Shown one piece after another: positions 9,617 to 19,549 of a stretch of 64,000 nt of DNA. Positions within the stretch are counted from its first letter, which is position 1; each line of letters starts with the position of its first letter. The notes under the pieces are model-generated. The model searched no databases, was not told the origin of the DNA, and saw only the letters and a list, made by a program, of their open reading frames with translations. Position numbers and translations under genes: made by a program. The stretch is from CAWBRT01 sp963791145. Its GTDB lineage: Bacteria > Acidobacteriota > Terriglobia > Terriglobales > Acidobacteriaceae. The DNA lies in contig CAWBRT010000010.1 in assembly GCA_963791145.1 (NCBI GenBank), positions 62,001 to 126,000 of the forward strand, given 5' to 3'.

Positions 9617-9706
9617 ATGGAGGAGTTGATCATCATCGCCGCTGTCGTTCTCTCATTGTTGCTCTTGAACCGCTGGGTGCGGCCACGTGTGATCGTACCT
9701 ACCTGA
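9617..9706 (+). CDS. Possible 29-aa single-pass membrane peptide
   Basis: ATG at 9617 opens MEELIIIAAVVLSLLLLNRW followed by VRPRVIVPT and a stop. That is one hydrophobic helix with a basic flank. No strong ribosome site precedes it, and GC-rich chance frames of this length are common, so it is only a candidate. It lies between ispF and the end of the universal stress gene. Confidence 0.25.
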   Translation: MEELIIIAAVVLSLLLLNRWVRPRVIVPT

Positions 9707-9765
9707 GCGACCATGAGCCGAGGTTCGGCTCACGATTCGTCAGACCCCGAAGAAAGGACCGAGCA

Positions 9766-10191
9766 TTAGCGGCCGTCACGTGCTCGCAGAAGCAGCACTG
9801 GCACGTTGACGTTGTGCTGCACATGATGGGCGGTCTGCCCGAGGAAGAGGTCGGCCAGGAATTTATGGCCGTGGGTGCTCATGGCGACCAGGTCGCAGCC
9901 CTTATCTTCCACCCAGCGCACGATCTCCTTGGCGGGCTCGCCGTAAGCCAATTCGGCCTCGGCTGCGATACCCAGCGACTGGAACTCGCTTCGAACTTCC
10001 TCCAGGTACTTGGTGTCGGCCGTTATCTCCGGGCTTACCGCGTTGGGACCATAAGTGCGCGCTGCCCAGCCATCGGCCACGTGCAAAAGCACTACGCGGC
10101 TGTTCATGTGGCGGGCGAGCACTTTCACGTGCTCAATGATGGCGCGATCCGTGGGTGTGGCATCCAGCGTCACGAGAATTTTGTTGTACAT
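9766..10191 (-). CDS. Universal stress protein (UspA family)
   Basis: A 141-aa single UspA domain starts MYNKILVTLDATPTDRAIIEHVKVL and ends THGHKFLADLFLGQTAHHVQHNVNVPVLLLR. The region corresponding to the ATP-binding G-x2-G-x9-G(S/T) reads STHGHKFLADLFLGQTA, so nucleotide binding is uncertain because the first glycines are not canonical. ATG at 10191 is chosen because the domain begins there, although the frame stays open upstream into the shifted end of the Nramp gene. It lies 41 bases after the Nramp stop, so the two are probably co-transcribed. A stress role is inferred from the family. Confidence 0.88.
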   Translation of the reverse strand: MYNKILVTLDATPTDRAIIEHVKVLARHMNSRVVLLHVADGWAARTYGPNAVSPEITADTKYLEEVRSEFQSLGIAAEAELAYGEPAKEIVRWVEDKGCDLVAMSTHGHKFLADLFLGQTAHHVQHNVNVPVLLLRARDGR

Positions 10192-10232
10192 GGCTTCACC
10201 AACCCAATCGACGCTCAACTCTGAAACCGACC

Positions 10233-11697
10233 TCAATGGCCGAAGATGACGACCCAGGCCTCCCTGAGCGAGTCGGGCAATCCATAGATGTCCATCGCCG
10301 TAATCAGCAGGGCGCTGGCCCAGCCGGTGATCATCAGGAACCAGCCCAGCCGCCACTTGCCCATATGCTGGCGCGAACTGGTGAAGTGCAGCAAGGGGAA
10401 CATGGCCAGCGGAAGCTGCAATGCCAATACCACCTGGCTGAGGGTCAGCAGATCGGTGACGCTGCTGTCGCCGCGCAGCCCGATGATCAGGACCGCCGGC
10501 AGCACCGCCAGCGTGCGCGTGATCAGGCGCCGCAGCCAGGGCTTGATGCGCCAGTGCATGAAGCCTTCCATCACCACCTGGCCGGCCAGCGTGCCGGTGA
10601 TGGTGCTGCTCTGCCCGCTGGCCAGCAGCGCCACGGCGAACAGGATGCTGGCGGCAACGCTGCCCAGCAACGGCGCGAGCGTCAGGTAGGCCAGGCGGAT
10701 CCAGTCGCTGTCCGGGGCTGAACTGGATGATCTGTCCGCCGGGCAGGGTGGCGCTTTGCTTGCCGAAAAAGACCATGGCTGCCAGCACCATGATGGCCGC
10801 GTTGACGAAGAAGGCGATGGTCAGGGAGAGGACCGAGTCGACGGTGTTGAACCGTATTGCCTGGCGGATCGAATGGTCATCCTTCTGGAATTTTCGCGAC
10901 TGCACCAGGGCCGAGTGCAGATACAGGTTGTGGGGCATGACCGTGGCCCCGATGATGCCGATCGCCACATACAGCATGCCTGGCTGATGAAATCCCGGCG
11001 TAAGGAAAGATCGCCCCATCTCGGCGAAGCTCGGCTGCGTCTGCGGGATAACGAAGATTTCGAGGAAATAGCAGAGGCCGATGGTGGAGATCAGGACGCC
11101 GACGACGGCCTCGATCATCCGCATGCCCCAGCCCTGCAGCGCCAGCAGCAGCAGCACATCGAGTGCGGTGATGATGACCGCCCAGAACAGCGGGATGTGA
11201 AAGAGCAGGTTGATGGCGACGGCGCTGCCGAGCACTTCGGCCAAATCGCAGGCCCCGATGGCCAGCTCGCACAGCAGCCAGTTGGGCCAGCGGGTCCACT
11301 TGGGATACCAGTCGCGGCAGGCCTGCGCCAGGTCTTTGCCGGTGGCCACGCCCAGACGCGCGGAAATAACCTGGAGAAAGATGGCCATCAGGCTGGCCAG
11401 GCCGACCACCCACAGCAGGCCATACTTGAACTGCGCGCCGCCCTGCAGGTCGGTGCCCCAGTTGCCGGGGTCCATGTAGCCGACGCTGACCAGCAGGGCC
11501 GGGCCGGAAAATGCCCGCCATTGCCTCCAGAAGCCGGCTTTGGCGTCGGGCACCTCCACCGAAGCGTGGAGCCCCTCCAAAGAGGTCTGGCCGGATTCCG
11601 CTATGACGGTCACGCCGCTCGCGCCGGCCGGGGATGGCAAGGCTTGCTCGCGCCCCTGGGCGTCGTTCGTTTCCGGAGCTGGATCTTCTCTGTTCAT
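10233..11697 (-). CDS. mntH: Nramp-family divalent metal transporter, one frameshift
   Basis: The frame to about 10718 encodes the Nramp core: GYMDPGNWGTD in helix 1, helix 6 text VMPHNLYLHSALVQ, and about eight membrane spans, ending GGQIIQFSP. Removing one base from the run of four (GGGG on the + strand, 10714-10717) continues the protein as DSDWIRLAYLTLAPLLGSVA and on through the remaining spans to VVIFGH at 10233. DPGN and MPHN are the metal-binding motifs of manganese/iron proton symporters. ATG 11697 is preferred; GTG 11772 would add 25 residues. The unshifted frame runs through into the stress protein and falsely suggests a fusion. Confidence 0.85.
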
Positions 11698-11839
11698 CGG
11701 CACTGACCCGAGCGGTCGAGAGCTGAATGCACGCGCGCTCGTCGGCTCGTTATTCAAACAGAGGGCGGCCACGAGGACCGCTCATGCTTAGATATTACCT
11801 GGAATATAGGCTGAAGCTGAAGTGCTCCCCGCAGCCTGT

Positions 11840-12904
11840 TCAGCCGTCGCGGCGATGCAGGGTCGGATGATCGTCATCCTTCTTGTCGTTCTGATCCTCG
11901 CTGCGGTTGGTGCCGGGAGACCTTGCTGGAGAGTCCTCGCGCCGCAGCGACGGACGGTTTTCCTTGCGGTCCTGGAGACGGCGGCGATTCTGCAGCTTGA
12001 GGAGCCGCGTTTTCACGTCCTGAAATTCCGAGGTGTCCAGCAGGTACTGGTTCTTGGCGGGAAGAATCTGCCCGATTTCCTTCTGCGCGGCCTCGATGCG
12101 ATCCGGAGTCATGGGATGCGAAGCAAAGGCCTTGTCGATAAAGCCGGGCTTTTTCTTTTCCTGTGCCTGGATCTTCTCGAAGAAGTGCACAAAAGACTGC
12201 GGATCGTAGCCGGCCTTGTAAAGGTACTCGACGCCAAGGTAGTCCGCTTCGGCCTCGAAGTTGCGCGAGAATTTCATGAAGGTCATCGGCACTCCGATTC
12301 CCGCCACGTTGTAGGCGGCTATGCCGACACCGCCGCCGACAAAGATCAGAGGAATCGAGGCGAGATTGGCCAGATTGCCCCGGGTGGCGCCGCGGGCGGC
12401 GTGGCAGGCGGCCACGTGCGCGATCTCATGCGCCATCACGCCGGCCATCTCCGATTCGTTGTCAGCCGCGAGGAGCACCCCGGAGTTGACAAAGAAATAC
12501 CCGCCCGGCAGAGCAAAGGCGTTGATCTCATCGGAGTCGATCACTTTGATGGTGAATGGCACCTGGGCATCGGAATTGCGCACCAGATTCTGCCCGATGC
12601 GATTGATGTATTCGGTAATCACCGGGTCCTGCACCATCCTGGCCGTGCGGGTGACCTGGTCGGCGATACTCTTCCCCAGCTTGATCTGGCTATCCATGGA
12701 ATACCAGTTGCCGACACCACGCCCGCAGCCTACGTTGCGATTGCCGATGGCGTTCAAGTCATTCTTGCCGCCGCCATGGTCGACTGTGTCATCGGAGTTC
12801 GCGTTGGAGTTCGCCTTGCTGGACTTGGATTTGTCGTCAGCACTGGCGACGACCACCGACAGCACCAGCAGTAACGCGAGAACCCAAACCTTGGCGGAGC
12901 TCAT
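11840..12904 (-). CDS. Secreted M48-family zinc metalloprotease
   Basis: The product has a signal peptide (MSSAKVWVLALLLVLSVVVA), a Ser/Asn-rich linker, then the M48 domain. The zinc site HEIAH is at 159-163, followed by the downstream glutamate in NFEAEADYLGVEYLYKAGYD. The preceding GGYFFVNSGVLLAADNESE is also family-typical. The C-terminus is a charged tail (RREDSPARSPG...KKDDDHPTLHRRDG). It resembles BepA/YfgC-like envelope proteases of about 350 aa without obvious TPR repeats. ATG 12904 is chosen because AAGGGG lies eight bases upstream and it gives a clean signal peptide. A role in outer-membrane protein quality control is inferred. Confidence 0.85.
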   Translation of the reverse strand: MSSAKVWVLALLLVLSVVVASADDKSKSSKANSNANSDDTVDHGGGKNDLNAIGNRNVGCGRGVGNWYSMDSQIKLGKSIADQVTRTARMVQDPVITEYINRIGQNLVRNSDAQVPFTIKVIDSDEINAFALPGGYFFVNSGVLLAADNESEMAGVMAHEIAHVAACHAARGATRGNLANLASIPLIFVGGGVGIAAYNVAGIGVPMTFMKFSRNFEAEADYLGVEYLYKAGYDPQSFVHFFEKIQAQEKKKPGFIDKAFASHPMTPDRIEAAQKEIGQILPAKNQYLLDTSEFQDVKTRLLKLQNRRRLQDRKENRPSLRREDSPARSPGTNRSEDQNDKKDDDHPTLHRRDG

Positions 12905-13175
12905 AAAATACACCCCTTCGTCGAACTGAAACACATCGCGCAGCGGACAGTTGCGCTAATGCAGGATCCAGTCAATCTCCTGCCTGAGGCCCTGTGTACT
13001 GCTATTTTAGTCCCGGTACCGCGCAGCCACTCTGTAAAAGCGTGCTTGCAGTCAGGTACGGGTGTTAGATGCCGGCTTTTGCAGCCTGGTAGGGCCAAAC
13101 CTTGGGATTAAGGAGTTATAGGGGTATTGGGTTCCTTGGGGAACGCGGTTCCGCCCACTGAGGTGAACCGATGCC

Positions 13176-13210
13176 CCCCCGGCAAACGCTAGCACCGCGT
13201 TTGCCGGGGG
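13176..13210. terminator. Strong perfect hairpin downstream of the AtoE-type gene
   Basis: CCCCCGGCAAACGC (13176-13189) pairs perfectly with GCGTTTGCCGGGGG (13197-13210) around a 7-base loop, 14 bases past the minus-strand stop at 13224. There is no T-run, so it may be an mRNA-stabilising or factor-assisted terminator. The rest of 12905-13223 holds no gene. Confidence 0.75.
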
Positions 13211-13223
13211 TCACGAGCCACTA

Positions 13224-14645
13224 TCACTTGATGGGAGGTATGTACGGCAAATACTGGGCGAACAGCCAGCACAGGAAAAAGACGATCGGTACATGCACGA
13301 ACATTTGCAAGACTGCATAGCCGACCAGGTCGCGCGCCTTGAGCTTCAGAATGCCCAGCAAGGGCAACATCCAGAAGGGGTTAATGAGGTTCGGAAGGGC
13401 CTCAGCAGCGTTGTAAATCTGCACCACCCAGCCCAGGTGCACCTTATGCAGGTTGGCGGCCTGCAATACGTAAGGCGCTTCGATCAGCCATTTGCTCCCG
13501 CCGGAAGGAATGAAGACACCCAGAATGGCCGAGTAGAGTGCGACCAGCAGGGCGTAAGTATTGTGGGTAGTAACGCTGGCGAAGATGTGCGCCAGCCAGT
13601 CGGAGATGCCGGTTCCGATGATCATGCCGAAGATCACGGCATAGAACGGGAACTGGATGAGAACGCCACCGGTTGCCGGGACGCACTCGGCAATGGCCCG
13701 TATAAACCGCTTGGGCCGCCAGTGCAGGAGAATGCCGGCGGTGATGAACATCAGGTTATAGGTATTCAGATCCAGCGCGGCGAGGGCGCCTGTCGGCGAG
13801 TTGCGGAAGACGTTGACCAGGTACCAGATCAGCAGACCTGAAATGATAATGCTAAGCAAGGGGCTGTATTCCAGCCATTCTCCCGGCTTGCCGCGAGGCT
13901 CCAGAGGGCGGTCCGGCGGCTCGTATTCAATGCCGTAATACTCGATGGTCTTGGCATTCTCGGGCGAGGGCGCCGACCAGTAAGCAATCACCACCGAAAC
14001 GACCACCAGCACCAGCGCGGTGACGATGCTCTGCCAGAGGAACAAAGTATCCTTTAGCGGAATGTAACCGCTGATGGCGAACAGCGCCGCGGGAACGGCT
14101 CCCTTGGTGGCCATCATCATGGCCGCCGATGAGGAAAGCCCCAGCGCCCACACCGCGCCCACGCCCAGGTACGCGGCACAGCCGGCCGCGCGGTAATCCA
14201 TGCCTTTCACTCGTTTGGCACATTCGCGCGCCAGTATGCCGCCGAAGATCAGGCTGAGTCCCCAGGAAATCAGGGAGGTCAGGGTGGAGAACAAGGCGAT
14301 CATCGCGATCGCGCCCTTGGCGGTCTTCGGAAGCGTAGCCAGCCACTTGATGAGCCGGTTCACCACCGGCGTGGTGGCTACGACGTAGCCGCCGATGATG
14401 ATCATCACCATCTGCATGGTGAAGGGAACCAATACCCAGAACGCCTTGCCGCCCTGGATTGCCAGCTTTGACGGAGACTGCCCGAGCAGCAGTCCGACGA
14501 TGAAGACAACCACGATCCCTGCAAAGGCAAAGATCAGGGGATCAGGGAACCATTTCTCACTCCAATTGGCGAGCGCCAGCCCGAACCGTGCCAGGCCGCC
14601 TTCCGCAACCGCATCGGTTTTTTTCTTGCTGACTTCAGTCGACAT
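13224..14645 (-). CDS. Short-chain fatty acid transporter, AtoE family
   Basis: The 473-aa protein has about 12 hydrophobic spans. Family-typical stretches include NWSEKWFPDPLIFAFAGIV near the start, ISWGLSLIFGGILARE, and FIPSGGSKWLIEAPYV near the end. AtoE-type carriers take up acetoacetate or short-chain fatty acids through the inner membrane. ATG 14645 (MSTEVSKKK) is chosen because GAAGGA lies upstream; longer starts to 14741 add a non-conserved lead. No acetoacetate genes (atoDAB) are adjacent, so the substrate is inferred only from the family. The strong hairpin at 13176-13210 follows the stop. Confidence 0.88.
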   Translation of the reverse strand: MSTEVSKKKTDAVAEGGLARFGLALANWSEKWFPDPLIFAFAGIVVVFIVGLLLGQSPSKLAIQGGKAFWVLVPFTMQMVMIIIGGYVVATTPVVNRLIKWLATLPKTAKGAIAMIALFSTLTSLISWGLSLIFGGILARECAKRVKGMDYRAAGCAAYLGVGAVWALGLSSSAAMMMATKGAVPAALFAISGYIPLKDTLFLWQSIVTALVLVVVSVVIAYWSAPSPENAKTIEYYGIEYEPPDRPLEPRGKPGEWLEYSPLLSIIISGLLIWYLVNVFRNSPTGALAALDLNTYNLMFITAGILLHWRPKRFIRAIAECVPATGGVLIQFPFYAVIFGMIIGTGISDWLAHIFASVTTHNTYALLVALYSAILGVFIPSGGSKWLIEAPYVLQAANLHKVHLGWVVQIYNAAEALPNLINPFWMLPLLGILKLKARDLVGYAVLQMFVHVPIVFFLCWLFAQYLPYIPPIK

Positions 14646-15098
14646 AGGATTTTCCTTCTCTCCTGGAATCATGGCTTGTTGGAAAATGCCGCGACTCGCC
14701 CCAATTGCGCCGGAACTGCCAAGCGCCAAGCTGTGTCCCAATCCGGCTGCGACGATGCGGTAGCCGCTATGCTACCCGAGTCCAGGAATCACGTCACTAG
14801 TCAGCGTGATTATTCCCGCGGGGATAACGGCCCTGCGGCCATAGCTACCAATCAGAGAGAATACCGAGAGATGCGGTATCCCGGAGCTCGGCCGGAATCG
14901 GTCTTACTGGCAACACCTACTTGCAGCGACATTTCCAGCAAATCTTGTATACGTTTGCGGGGGCAAGCGCGCTAGCCGGCAAGCGTGTTCCAGGCTGATA
15001 GCACCCTTGTGCCATTTTGGGAAAACACGACTTCCTGAGCGGCCCGTGGATGGGGCATGGCCGCCTCGGGACCCGTCCGGCGAGCCCTAAGTTGTCCA
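14646..15098. other. Intergenic with near-palindrome at 14810-14827
   Basis: This 450-bp gap lies upstream of the AtoE-type gene and downstream of the SDR gene. TTATTCCCGCGGGGATAA (14810-14827) is palindromic at 16 of 18 positions and is a plausible operator for the transporter. No open frame here looks real and no RNA family was recognised. Confidence 0.4.
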
Positions 15099-15854
15099 TC
15101 AGCCGCGCCCGACAAAGGGCATGTTGGTCGCCATGATGGTCATGAATTGCACATTCGATTCCAGCGGCAGATTGGCCATGAAGACGACGGCCTCGGCCAC
15201 ATGCTGGACGTCCATGCGGGGCTCGACCGCCATGGTGCCGTTGGCCTGCAGGATTCCCTTGGTCATGCGCGCGGTCAATTCGGTGGCGGCATTGCCGATG
15301 TCGATCTGGCTGCAGGCTATGTTGAAGGGGCGGCCGTCGAGGGCGATGCACTTGGTCAGTCCCAGGATGGCGTGTTTGGTGACGGTATAAGGAGCCGAAT
15401 TGGGCCGCGGCGCATGCGACGAAATCGATCCGTTATTGATGATGCGTCCGCCACGGGGCTGCTGCGCCTTCATCATGCGAATCGCTTCCTGGGCGCAGAG
15501 GAACGCACCGGTCAGGTTGACGCCGACCACGGAGCTCCACTGCTCGAAGGAGAGCTCTTCCATGGGAATACCTGGCGAATTGGTGCCGGCGTTGTTGAAC
15601 AGAACATCGAGGCGGCCATAGGTCTCCCGGATGCGCGTAAACAGGGCCCGCACACTCTCCAGCTTGCTGACATCGGTGGGCACGGCAAGCATGGCGCCGC
15701 CACCCGGCGCCGCCATAGCGGTTGTCTTTTCCAGTTCGGCTACGCGCCGTCCAGCCAGTACCACCGAGTAGCCTGCCGCCTGCAGAGCGAGACTGCACGC
15801 CCGTCCTATACCGCTGCCCGCTCCAGTCACGAGTGCGATTTTGCCGTTGTTCAT
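15099..15854 (-). CDS. Short-chain dehydrogenase/reductase
   Basis: A classical SDR of 251 aa. The cofactor motif TGAGSGIG is at 10-17, NNAG is near residue 90, the catalytic serine lies in INNGSISS, and YTVTK is the Tyr-Lys pair. The arginine after beta-2 (LAGRRVAELEKT) favours NADP(H). The C-terminal QHVAEAVVFMANLPLESNVQ is typical of the FabG/YdfG-like group. ATG 15854 follows GGAGGGG and starts MNNGKIALV; longer frames to 16013 lack SDR content. The substrate is unknown. It is transcribed away from tRNA-Cys and apparently alone. Confidence 0.9.
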   Translation of the reverse strand: MNNGKIALVTGAGSGIGRACSLALQAAGYSVVLAGRRVAELEKTTAMAAPGGGAMLAVPTDVSKLESVRALFTRIRETYGRLDVLFNNAGTNSPGIPMEELSFEQWSSVVGVNLTGAFLCAQEAIRMMKAQQPRGGRIINNGSISSHAPRPNSAPYTVTKHAILGLTKCIALDGRPFNIACSQIDIGNAATELTARMTKGILQANGTMAVEPRMDVQHVAEAVVFMANLPLESNVQFMTIMATNMPFVGRG

Positions 15855-16034
15855 TTCCCCTCCCAGGTGAGATTCGCCTCGAAAAGCAACATTGTACACA
15901 CAGCCGCGCCTTCCACCAAGAACCTGTTGCCGGGGCCGTCCGCGAGATGGACATTTGCCAGGATTTTCGCTACCGTAGGAGTGTCTGTCAGCCCGGCCGA
16001 CACAAGGACACATTCCGCCGGGGAACCCTTACAT

Positions 16035-16109
<75 letters not shown>

Positions 16110-16149
16110 ATTCTTTCAAGCACTTACCAACCGTACCCCAGAGCTCACG

Positions 16150-16500
16150 CTAACAAGTCATTAACAAAAAGCGGCTAAGTCTACCTGATTCCATCGGTTC
16201 CGATGCCCTGTTTTTGAACATCGTACTGACGAGTTGGGCCGCCTCATCGGCTTTGCTGGTCGTGACATGGGTGTCGTGCTTCAAAGTCGTTTCTGGACGC
16301 GAGTGCCCGAGACGTTCTAGCGCAACCTTCACGGGCACACCGCGGAATCCTGCAATGTCGTCGAGTGCGAAACCGGCAGGAAAATACGAAGGCGTGCCTA
16401 CCGCAGCGACGAGTTTTTCTGCGACCTTGTGCAGCAGGCCACCGGACGTGTTGTGGTTGAAGTTCGCGAGCTGTCGGCCTCTCCGCGGAAATGTCGTGCC
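16150..16500 (-). pseudogene. Tyrosine recombinase (phage-type integrase) remnant
   Basis: The C-terminal piece reads GVPVKVALERLGHSRPETTL and then KHDTHVTTSKADEAAQLVSTMF, the end of a phage-type integrase. The residue normally giving the nucleophile (KHYTHV in relatives) is aspartate here, and the HxLR-containing segment that should precede GVPVK is not recognisable (it reads FALDDIAGFR). The frame stays open up to about 16500 without familiar domains. It ends 41 bases from the 3' end of tRNA-Cys, consistent with an old tRNA-targeted element. Upstream (16501-16706) GGATCAAATAG occurs twice (about 16552 and 16635); no gene is seen there. Confidence 0.65.
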
Positions 16501-16706
16501 GGCTGAGCGCCAGTGAGGGAGCCTATGCGCTGGAGTTCACCCGGCACTATCTGGATCAAATAGGCACAATCGTTAGTCGCGGCGGTCGCCACTCACCCTG
16601 CAGATCGTTTCGCCTATTTCACTACACTCCACCGGATCAAATAGTGCGCATGCCAGTGGCGAGAGCCTCATCAAGACGGCGTCCCTCCACAAGGCTTCGC
16701 CGCAAA

Positions 16707-18038
16707 TTAAAGCGAGCGCAGGAAGTCCAACAAATCCTGTTTTTGCGCCTCCGTCAGGCCCAGAAAATTCGTAATTACCCTATTCGCTTCCGAGCCCTGG
16801 CTTTTATGATCCAGGATTGCCTGCAACAGATCCGAGGTTCGCCCATCGTGCAGGAAGAAGATGCGCTGCCCTACGCCCCAGAGCGGAGCCGTCCGGAATT
16901 CGGAGGGGCCGGCCGTACCCTGGGTGATTCCGTCCGCAAGACCGTGCCCCATATTGTGAACCAGCAGATCGGAGTAAAGGTTCGCCGCTTTCAAATTGAG
17001 CGCGGCAAGGTCGCTCTTGTCGGTTCGCAGGGAGGGCGTGTGGCACATGGCACAACCCGCGGCGACGAAGTTCGCATTCCCGCGGATCGTTGAGGATGTG
17101 GCCGGAGCGGGAGTGGGAGGCGCCAACAGCCGCGCAAAGGTAGCAAAATGCTGCATGCCGCTGGTGCCGCCGCCGTCGCCGATATCCGCATTGTAGACAA
17201 CATGATCTTCAGGTTGCGTATTGAAGTTGCAGTCCGGCGTCATGTTGCGTTCGGTCGAGAACAGGTCGTTGGTGACGCCCATTTCGACGTTGTAGGCCTC
17301 GCCGGAAAACATTGTCAGAGACTTATTCTGCGCTTTCCACCCAAATCGCGTGATGGTCCCGTCGTTGCCGTTGCGGTTTTCGTGGCCGGAGATTCCCAGA
17401 GCCAGCTTCGCAGCCTGGTACGAAGTTTTGTTGGCGAGAATGGTGGACTCGGAGATATTCTCGATCATTCCCGCGCCGAACATCGGGGTGGGAATGCGGA
17501 AGATGACGTTATGGGCGGCCAACTGGGACTCGAAATCAGGCTGCTTGATCGAGTTGCATCCCGGAGCATCCACCCGGCCCTTGATGGTGAAGAGATTGTG
17601 AACCTGGCCATCCGGGGATCCGTCCGGATTGCGAACAAAGCGCGCTTCCCGCACGGGACCGTCGGGGGTAATAAATGGCGGGATGACGTTTCTGGCGCCA
17701 TCCAAGTTCGCCTGCTCGATTTGCGGATTGCTGAATGGGCTGGTGCCGCCGATCGCCGGGTAGGAGTGGCATACGCCGCAACTGTTCGCATTGTAGCCCG
17801 GCCCAAGGCCATTCCCGGACTCGTTGCCCAGTGTACCCGCCACGGAGTGAAGCTGGGTGAACTCCGAGGTTAGAAACGGGAAAAGTATCCCCTTTTCCGT
17901 GGACGTTAGCCCGCTAATCGGATCGCCTGCACCGGCCTTGCCTTCACGAACCCCGGGGTCCTTTGCCATTTGAGAGGCTATGGCAACTGTGCCCGTAATT
18001 CCCAACAACAATATCAATATGCTCCGATAGTGCCTCAT
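16707..18038 (-). CDS. Di-haem oxidoreductase (putative peroxidase, DHOR family)
   Basis: A 443-aa exported c-type cytochrome. A signal/anchor MRHYRSILILLLGITGTVA is followed by haem motif CGVCH (87-91) and a second, CAMCH (329-333). Between and around them lie family stretches such as TPMFGAGMIENIS, RFGWKAQNKSL, FRTAPLWGVGQRIFFLHDGR and the C-terminal EANRVITNFLGLTEAQKQDLLDFLRSL. Proteins of this family are periplasmic di-haem electron carriers or peroxidases. ATG 18038 follows AAGGAGAG; frames extended to 18173 are not supported. It stands alone; the only other cytochrome sequence nearby is the fragment at 21538-21687. Confidence 0.87.
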   Translation of the reverse strand: MRHYRSILILLLGITGTVAIASQMAKDPGVREGKAGAGDPISGLTSTEKGILFPFLTSEFTQLHSVAGTLGNESGNGLGPGYNANSCGVCHSYPAIGGTSPFSNPQIEQANLDGARNVIPPFITPDGPVREARFVRNPDGSPDGQVHNLFTIKGRVDAPGCNSIKQPDFESQLAAHNVIFRIPTPMFGAGMIENISESTILANKTSYQAAKLALGISGHENRNGNDGTITRFGWKAQNKSLTMFSGEAYNVEMGVTNDLFSTERNMTPDCNFNTQPEDHVVYNADIGDGGGTSGMQHFATFARLLAPPTPAPATSSTIRGNANFVAAGCAMCHTPSLRTDKSDLAALNLKAANLYSDLLVHNMGHGLADGITQGTAGPSEFRTAPLWGVGQRIFFLHDGRTSDLLQAILDHKSQGSEANRVITNFLGLTEAQKQDLLDFLRSL

Positions 18039-18433
18039 CTTGTGGACTCTCCTTGGACCTTCCCAGCGCGTAGCTAAGTTGCCGGGGTGGGCGGCAGCTC
18101 TGGCCCTTCCCCGACAACGAATTGAGCTGCAAACATCAGAGTACGTGGAATGCGCGAGAGATGCCCGAAGCATGACTAAATTGTCATCTTCCGGTCATCG
18201 GTGGTTCATCTCGCCCAGCTGGCGGTTTGCGGTTGCGATTGGGCGCGAACTTCCAGGCCGGTTGCACCTTCGGCTGTCGCGCGAAGTAGCCCGGAGCATA
18301 TGCGACGCCCGGTGTGGCGGAGCACACTGACAATCGAGGAGAGAGCTATCCCCCGCCAAAAAGGTACTGTGCGGAACTGGGCCGAGTTCCCGCTGTTGCT
18401 ACTCTCCACCGAAGATGAACGATTGATAACCGG
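18039..18433. other. Intergenic, promoter region only
   Basis: About 400 bp lie upstream of the di-haem gene. Several GTCAT/TTGTCA-like words occur (near 18184 and 18437) but no firm promoter pair could be fixed. Short frames on both strands lack ribosome sites and resemblance to known proteins. Confidence 0.4.
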
Positions 18434-18464
18434 CGGATGACAAATTTGTCATGTATTGAGCAAC
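18434..18464. repeat. 31-bp direct repeat, copy 1 (contains GACAAATTTGTC palindrome)
   Basis: This copy matches 19550-19580 at 27 of 31 positions, including the shared AATTTGTCATGTA and GAGCAAC. The first copy contains a perfect 12-bp palindrome, GACAAATTTGTC (18439-18450). Each copy lies just ahead of an accessory gene on the + strand, so a shared regulatory site or recombination scar is possible. Confidence 0.6.
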
Positions 18465-19151
18465 GCTTGTGGCTGCCTAGATACTCTGATGTGAGTGCGC
18501 ACTTCTCAGCAAGAAGTCCCCTCGCGACGGGCAGGAACAAAAGGTTTGCGGTGGCAGCGATAAGCGAAATGCAAGTACAGAGGGTCACAGAAGCGAAAGT
18601 GATTTCTGAATGCCTGAAGAACGAATTCTATCGATCGGGGTTTTGCGAAGACCGGGATAGATTCGAGAATCTCGTTCTGCGTCCTGATCGGAAAGACCCG
18701 AAGGAGAATGGACTGCGTCTTGAGTTGCTGCTTAGCCGCCGCAGTCTTTGGCGCGAGCTGCCGCGTGATACGCAGTGGTGGCAGGCTTGGCGAAGGTGTC
18801 AACGTGAGTCGTGATAATTCGAACAATGGCCGCAATTCTTTTGTAAGTGCGCGCATGCGCCTTCGGATGCTGAGGCGCAGGAAGTGCGGACTATCGTCCG
18901 ATACGCAACTTTGCGACCTGCAGCGGCTTTGTGCCGACATCATTAACCAAAAGAACGGGATGTGGAACAAAGCGGACACGATCTCAGTTCTACAATCAAT
19001 CGAAGGAGAACTCGCGAGCTGGATGCAGAAGACCGCGAATCTACATGAATCCGCAATCCTCGATTGCAGACCCTGCGCATCCCCGCCTTCCTCGACGGCA
19101 GATTCCGAAACTCCAAGAAGCAATAAGAAAGATTCTGCTGGACCAGCCTGA
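18437..19151 (+). pseudogene. Frameshifted relative of the 'DGNHR' protein at 20833
   Basis: The first part reads TEAKVISECLKNEFYRSGFC, then EDRDRFENLVLRPDRKDPKE and SLWRELPRDTQWW. It aligns closely with REAEIIAEFLRSEFHHPEFH, DDRERFEAVVLQPNLNDQTE and RTWRELPPDTAWW of the protein at 20833-21519. After 18780 the frame must move by one base. The continuation (LQRLCADIINQ, ADTISVLQSIEGELASW) then weakly matches MRLIDIVERI and HTVSKVQSIHYHLQQ in the same order and spacing. The DGNHR segment is not recognisable, so this copy is truncated or decayed. The true start may be ATG 18569 instead of 18437. Function is unknown. Confidence 0.55.
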
Positions 19152-19549
19152 AAGCGCAACCAGTGATTTTGTGCCGCCAAAATGGATGGGCTGTGCCCGC
19201 CTCCGGACGTGATAGAGAAGAGTTACTCGCGGCCACATCGTGCATTGACTTACGGTCAGATAACAGCTCCATGTAAGCAGAGTTGCTGCTTCCAGGTGCG
19301 TGCTATTCACAAACGTTCATCCATCCTTCCCCTCCTGTTCTCCCGGAGAACGGCTCTTGAATCCCCCGTCCGGGAAGGCGCCGGCGGCGTCGCAGTTGTC
19401 CCCGTCCAACAAGACGATGACGATATAACCCGTTTCATGCTTCACATGGGCCGCTGGAGTTTCGCTTTTGAACGGTCGCGGAAACGTTGAGCTCCGCAGC
19501 AAACCTACCGGCGAAAGGCGCTGTGCAATGATTTTGCGTTTGTTGGGGC
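19152..19549. other. Intergenic, no gene recognised
   Basis: About 400 bp between the decayed copy and the phosphoesterase. Frames on both strands are low-information and carry no ribosome site. It may contain the phosphoesterase promoter; no clear -35/-10 pair was found. Confidence 0.4.

Noticed and set aside
9766..11772. A single 668-aa Nramp/universal-stress fusion
   Set aside because: The middle third is nonsense for both families. The real Nramp end lies in another frame (10233-10717), so the open frame only runs through by chance after the shift.
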